This document shows, piece by piece, positions 34,798 to 38,253 of a stretch of DNA of 38,253 bases (position 1 is its first letter; every line of letters starts with the position of its first letter). The stretch covers positions 1 through 38,253 of the forward strand of contig JAQGLW010000181.1 in assembly GCA_028292665.1 (NCBI GenBank), read 5' to 3'. Made by a program: the position numbers and the translations under genes. The stretch is from Herminiimonas sp. Lineage in GTDB: Bacteria > Pseudomonadota > Gammaproteobacteria > Burkholderiales > Burkholderiaceae_D. The notes under the pieces were generated by a model. That model saw only the letters and a list, made by a program, of their open reading frames with translations. It did not search any database and had not been told where the DNA came from.

Positions 34798-35811
34798 ATG
34801 GCGATGAAATCACTTTACATAGGCGCGCTCGATATCGGCGGCACCAAGATGGCAGCCACCGTGGCGAATGCGCAAGGTCCGCTGGCGCGCGTGACGCAGC
34901 CTACCGTCAAGACCGGATCGCGCCGCGCTCCCGCCGAACAGGGGATTGCGCTGCTGGAAGCGGCCTGTGCGCAGGCCGGCATCGAGCGCAGCCGGTTGCA
35001 TGCGGTCGGCGTCAGTTCCTGCGGCCCGTTTGCGCAAATCGACGGCATGGTCGCACTGGCCACGCCGAATATCTGCGGCGCGCGCGCCCAACGCGCGGAT
35101 CTGCCCAACGACTGGGACACCATCCCGCTGGAACAGGTGCTGCGCGAACAGTTCGGCATGGTTTCGATCGAAAATGACTGTGTCGCCGCGATCGTGGCCG
35201 AACGCACTTTCGGTGCGGTGCGCGACGAGCCCGATTGCGTGTATGCGACCTGGAGCACCGGCATCGGCTTCGGCCTGTGCGTCGATGGACGGGTGTTGCA
35301 CGGCAAGCGGGGCAATGCCGGGCATGCCGGGCACATGCTGATGAGCGATCAGTCCGACGCGCTCTGCGGCTGCGGCAACCGCGGCGATCTGGAAGCGCTG
35401 ATTTCCGGCCGCGGGCTCGGCGCCCGTCAGGGGCAGTCGGCCCGCGACCTGTTCACCGCGGCCCGCAACGGAGAGCCGGCGGCGCGCGCTGCCGCAGCCC
35501 AGGCCGCGCAATGGTTCGGCCGGGCGTTGTATAACCTGACAGCGACGCTCGACACCCGCATATTCGTCATCGGCGGCAGCGTCTGGGAACATCACGGCGA
35601 CTGGCTGACGCCCATCGTCCTGAAAGAAATCGAGATGCGCCTGCCGGTACTGACGCAAGGCGTGTCGATAGTGCCGGCCGCGCTGGGGACGCTGGTGGCC
35701 GACATCGGCGCGCTTGGACTGGTGATGCCGCCGGACTGGATATCGCAGTGGCGCGATACGCAACCCTGGGGCGCGCTGGCTGCCCTGTCGATGCACATGC
35801 CGGCAGCTTGA
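34798..35811 (+). CDS. ROK-family sugar kinase (probable glucokinase)
   Basis: 337-residue ATP-dependent kinase. ATP-phosphate loop LDIGGTKMAA (11-20), catalytic ENDC with Asp127, and WSTGIGFGLCVDG (152-164). The ROK zinc motif is altered: the usual CxCGxxGCxE reads CGCGNRGDLE (190-199), so one zinc cysteine is an aspartate, and the usual GxAGExGH reads GNAGHAGH. It lies 19 bases after the GH15 gene, with GGAG before the ATG, so it would phosphorylate the glucose that GH15 releases, giving glucose 6-phosphate, the substrate of OtsA. Another hexose substrate is possible. Confidence 0.87.
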   Translation: MAMKSLYIGALDIGGTKMAATVANAQGPLARVTQPTVKTGSRRAPAEQGIALLEAACAQAGIERSRLHAVGVSSCGPFAQIDGMVALATPNICGARAQRADLPNDWDTIPLEQVLREQFGMVSIENDCVAAIVAERTFGAVRDEPDCVYATWSTGIGFGLCVDGRVLHGKRGNAGHAGHMLMSDQSDALCGCGNRGDLEALISGRGLGARQGQSARDLFTAARNGEPAARAAAAQAAQWFGRALYNLTATLDTRIFVIGGSVWEHHGDWLTPIVLKEIEMRLPVLTQGVSIVPAALGTLVADIGALGLVMPPDWISQWRDTQPWGALAALSMHMPAA

Positions 35812-35872
35812 TCCGGACTGTCCTTGCCGTGCGCTGCGCCGGCACATGTTGCATCGGCCGGCCTGCCGCCGA

Positions 35873-36640
35873 TCACGGCCCCAGCAGGATATCGCCTGCC
35901 GCAGCCGATTTGGATCCCGCAATCGGCATGTTGCTCCTGGCGTGATAAGCGAACACCACTGACGCCTTCATCGATGCGGTCGTATTCCTGCCCGCCGAAT
36001 GAAACAGCCCGCTATGGAAAAAAGCCGTGTCGCCCGGTTCCAGTTCAAGCGGGATTCCCTGTTCGAACAGCGCCTGGTTTTGCGGCAGGTCGGGCCGCAG
36101 GAAATCCAGCTCATCGAGTTGCTCCGGCTGGATATCCATTCGATGCGAACCGGGGATCAATTTCAGGCCGCCGTTGGCAACGTTTTCCGGACCCAGTGCC
36201 AGCCACACCGAAATCAGATCGGGCCGGGTGAACGACCAGTAGCGGATATCGCGATGCCAGCCGGTGGCCGTGCCGAAATCCGGATGCTTGGTCATGATGC
36301 AATTGTGATGCGCCAGCGACAGGCACACCGGTTCGCCGAACAGTTGCGCCAGCATGGCGACCAGACCGGCGTCCCGCGACCATTGCTGAAAGCATGCATC
36401 GCGGTCGTATGCGCCACGCAGCCGGCGCGCCGTCCTGCCGCCCGGCGCGTCGAAAGATTGCGGCGCGCCCGGATAGCCGACGTCCGTCTCGTATTCAAGC
36501 GGCGGCACCGCGCCGCGCAGATCCTGTTGGGTGACGGACAACATTCGGTCGCGCACAGCCGGCGCCACCATGTTTTTCAATATCAGATATCCGTTGTTGT
36601 TGAATTGCTCCACTTGCCTTTCGGATAGCATTGTTTCCAT
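35873..36640 (-). CDS. Phytanoyl-CoA dioxygenase (PhyH)-family oxygenase
   Basis: 255-residue Fe(II)/2-oxoglutarate-dependent oxygenase. Iron ligands: GWHRDIRYWS (His129, Asp131) and FFHSGLFHSAGRN (His214, with the 2-oxoglutarate arginine at 218). NGGLKLIPGSHRMD and LEPGDTAFF are typical of the family. Substrates of bacterial PhyH proteins range from ectoine to secondary metabolites and cannot be read here; ectoine hydroxylase is unlikely, as no ect genes are near. It converges on the ROK kinase gene with a 61-base gap containing a weak hairpin (ATCGGC/GCCGAT). Confidence 0.87.
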   Translation of the reverse strand: METMLSERQVEQFNNNGYLILKNMVAPAVRDRMLSVTQQDLRGAVPPLEYETDVGYPGAPQSFDAPGGRTARRLRGAYDRDACFQQWSRDAGLVAMLAQLFGEPVCLSLAHHNCIMTKHPDFGTATGWHRDIRYWSFTRPDLISVWLALGPENVANGGLKLIPGSHRMDIQPEQLDELDFLRPDLPQNQALFEQGIPLELEPGDTAFFHSGLFHSAGRNTTASMKASVVFAYHARSNMPIAGSKSAAAGDILLGP

Positions 36641-36712
36641 TTCAGATGCTTTCTTGTTTCATGTGTAAGGTCAATCATTATTCACGGTTTTGCGCAGGAT
36701 GTAATCCGTGCT

Positions 36713-37828
36713 TCATTTTCCGAACAGCCGTTTTACCATGCCGCCGACGCCTTCGGCCGCACTTCCGACGCCGCGCGCCAAGCCTTCGATGCTGATGCCC
36801 AGCGTTTCGGCAACCGAGGTGCCGATGCGCCTGGTGAGGCTGTCGTTGAGAGAAAACTGCGGATCGTTCAGATTGCCTTCCAGCGTGAAGGGAACGACGA
36901 TCCGGCCGTTGCGGTCTTTCAGCGATGCGACGACCGCCTGCCGCGGCACGCCCATGAAGGTGCCCAGCGCGCCGCCGCCGGGCGCGAGTTCCAGTCCGGT
37001 CAATGTCACGGTGCCCGGTGCGTGCAGGCGATTGTCGCGCACCGTCGATTTCAGATCGAGATCGAGCGTGCCGTGGCGCACGCCGGTTTCCGATGCCTTG
37101 ATCAGATAAGGCTGGAGCGCGATCAGATCGACTCCGCGCAGTCTGGTCGAGATATCGGAACTCTTGCCGGCGATGTCGGCCCAGCCGCCGATCGAGAGCG
37201 TTCCATTGCGTTGCACGCCCTTGACCGTGCCGTCGAGCCGAACGCTGGTGCGGCCCGCGAGATCGGGCACATGCAGATTATCGACCGTAGCTTGCAACTG
37301 TTCGAGGCGGATCCGGTGCGCCGGCTGCCGCACCGTCGCATCGAAAAACTCCAGCACGCCGTCGCGCAGTTCGATGGCGCCGATGGACACGGCCGGCACC
37401 GATGGGCCGGCGCCGGCATTTTTGCCGGCAGGCGTCTCCAGCAGGCTGGGCAGCAAACGCAGGCGCTTGTCGCGTGCGCGCAGCACCGACAGATAAGCCT
37501 GTTCCACGGTGATGCTCCGTATGCGCACATTGGCCGACAGCAGGCTGCGCAGGTCCGGCACGATCACTATGCGTTGCGCCCGCAACGCATCTTCCGCCGG
37601 CCAGCCTTTCGGTCCGCGGATCCGGATGCGATGGATTTCAATCGCGGACCAGCCGACCACAATTTCTCCGACCTCGCTCTGCGGCCCGAGCGCCTGTTCG
37701 ACCTGACTCTTGAGCGCCCGGGCCGCGAAGTGCATGCCGATGCTCACCGCGGCCGCAATCACCGCCAGCACGATGACCGCAACGACAGCCCACCGTCCCG
37801 GTTTCTTGTTTGTCCTGTCCATTCTCAT
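36713..37828 (-). CDS. AsmA/DUF748-like envelope protein
   Basis: About 371 residues with one N-terminal membrane helix (WAVVAVIVLAVIAAAVSIGM) followed by a long periplasmic region of beta-rich repeats: VGEIVVGWSAIEIHRIRIRG, RSLLSANVRIRSITVEQAYL, SIGAIELRDGVLEFFDA, GVRHGTLDLDLKSTVRDNRL. These are features of AsmA-like/DUF748 proteins, which are linked to outer-membrane lipid transport and envelope integrity. The C-terminal SLTRRIGTSVAETLG region is also common in DUF748. The start ATG at 37828 was chosen over TTG at 37846; ribosome sites are weak for both. Identification to family level only. Confidence 0.75.
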   Translation of the reverse strand: MRMDRTNKKPGRWAVVAVIVLAVIAAAVSIGMHFAARALKSQVEQALGPQSEVGEIVVGWSAIEIHRIRIRGPKGWPAEDALRAQRIVIVPDLRSLLSANVRIRSITVEQAYLSVLRARDKRLRLLPSLLETPAGKNAGAGPSVPAVSIGAIELRDGVLEFFDATVRQPAHRIRLEQLQATVDNLHVPDLAGRTSVRLDGTVKGVQRNGTLSIGGWADIAGKSSDISTRLRGVDLIALQPYLIKASETGVRHGTLDLDLKSTVRDNRLHAPGTVTLTGLELAPGGGALGTFMGVPRQAVVASLKDRNGRIVVPFTLEGNLNDPQFSLNDSLTRRIGTSVAETLGISIEGLARGVGSAAEGVGGMVKRLFGK

Positions 37829-38253
37829 GTTATCCGAAGCCCGCAATTTTCAAGGTACCGATTCCTTGCATCATTATTGCCGAAAAATACCATCTGCGAA
37901 TTATCTCCAACAACGGGAAAATCTGCATGGCGCGCGCTGTTTTGGCCTGGCTGAAATGAAAAGAGGCGGACGCTTTCATGTCTGCCCGCAGAATGGACGC
38001 AACCGTTGATTAATTGTCGTGATCGCGGCGACCGCCGTGTCCGCGGCCATGCCCGTCATGTTTGTCGCGATGCCCGTGCCCCTTATTCCGATCTTCATTC
38101 ATGCCTATGTCTTTTTCGCCACGGGCGGCCATGAATATTACGAACCGCAATATGAGCGCCGGTGAATTCAATTGCTTATTGATGCGCCATGCTGCATTCT
38201 GTTGCACTGAAGGATCGTCCGAAGCGGTACGATGCCATAGGGCTTGTCCTTCA
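37829..38253. other. Terminal intergenic region with ambiguous small frames
   Basis: No well-supported gene. On the minus strand a frame ending at 38010 could encode a histidine-rich peptide from an ATG at 38102 (HGHRDKHDGHGRGHGG), with only a weak ribosome site. On the plus strand the same bases encode a hydrophobic peptide of about 45 residues from a GTG. Either may be chance; no function can be assigned. Confidence 0.35.

Noticed and set aside
36713-38253. Gene cluster with the PhyH-like protein for a secondary metabolite
   Set aside because: The neighbours are an envelope protein and a sugar kinase; no synthase or carrier gene is present.

Overview
This GC-rich 38 kb window reads as a chromosomal segment of a betaproteobacterium, most likely Burkholderiales and plausibly Oxalobacteraceae. 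That placement is an inference from gene content (a leucine/isovalerate-type operon with its own biotin synthase, a gentisate pathway, trehalose genes) and codon use. No rRNA, tRNA, CRISPR array, prophage or complete insertion sequence was seen. 

Layout. Bases 1-7131 form a co-directional run. It starts with the 3' part of biotin synthase, then a biotin-dependent acyl-CoA carboxylase alpha subunit (probably methylcrotonyl-CoA carboxylase), a GhrA-type 2-hydroxyacid dehydrogenase and HMG-CoA lyase, i.e. the end of a leucine-degradation operon. A GNAT acetyltransferase, a YbaK-type deacylase, a DUF1289 protein and an MBL hydrolase follow. After a palindromic repeat comes an exonuclease/GIY-YIG repair nuclease (7370-8749). 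Bases 8876-13426 hold a patchwork of stand-alone genes: a small lipoprotein, a more AT-rich CMAH-like MBL protein, a phosphoribosyltransferase-HAD fusion, a VanX-like dipeptidase and a MAPEG membrane protein. 

Bases 13438-18546 are a gentisate catabolic unit. A LysR regulator is divergent from gentisate dioxygenase, fumarylpyruvate hydrolase, maleylpyruvate isomerase and 3-hydroxybenzoate 6-hydroxylase, so 3-hydroxybenzoate is converted through gentisate to fumarate and pyruvate. A decayed ABC substrate-binding protein gene sits inside this operon. A bacteriohemerythrin follows. Bases 19319-23830, on the minus strand, hold a NitT/TauT-type ABC system: permease, ATPase, one intact binding protein and one truncated binding-protein remnant, with nadC between. 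Next are a nitronate-monooxygenase-like flavoprotein, a small charged protein, a DJ-1/PfpI protein, and an hsp20-lon proteostasis pair. 

Bases 29846-35811 form a trehalose/glucan block: a trehalose-6-phosphate synthase fused to a two-helix membrane sensor-like domain, trehalose-6-phosphate phosphatase, a GH15 glucoamylase/trehalase-like hydrolase and a ROK sugar kinase. The window closes with a phytanoyl-CoA dioxygenase-like protein and an AsmA/DUF748-like envelope protein. 

The most notable points are the membrane-tethered OtsA, the PRTase-HAD fusion, the CMAH-like protein lacking its Rieske part and preceded by a hairpin that contains its start codon, three copies of a modular palindromic repeat, two decayed ABC binding-protein genes, and the palindrome/hairpin pair before hsp20-lon. 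I did not find a multi-gene system that I could call new with confidence.
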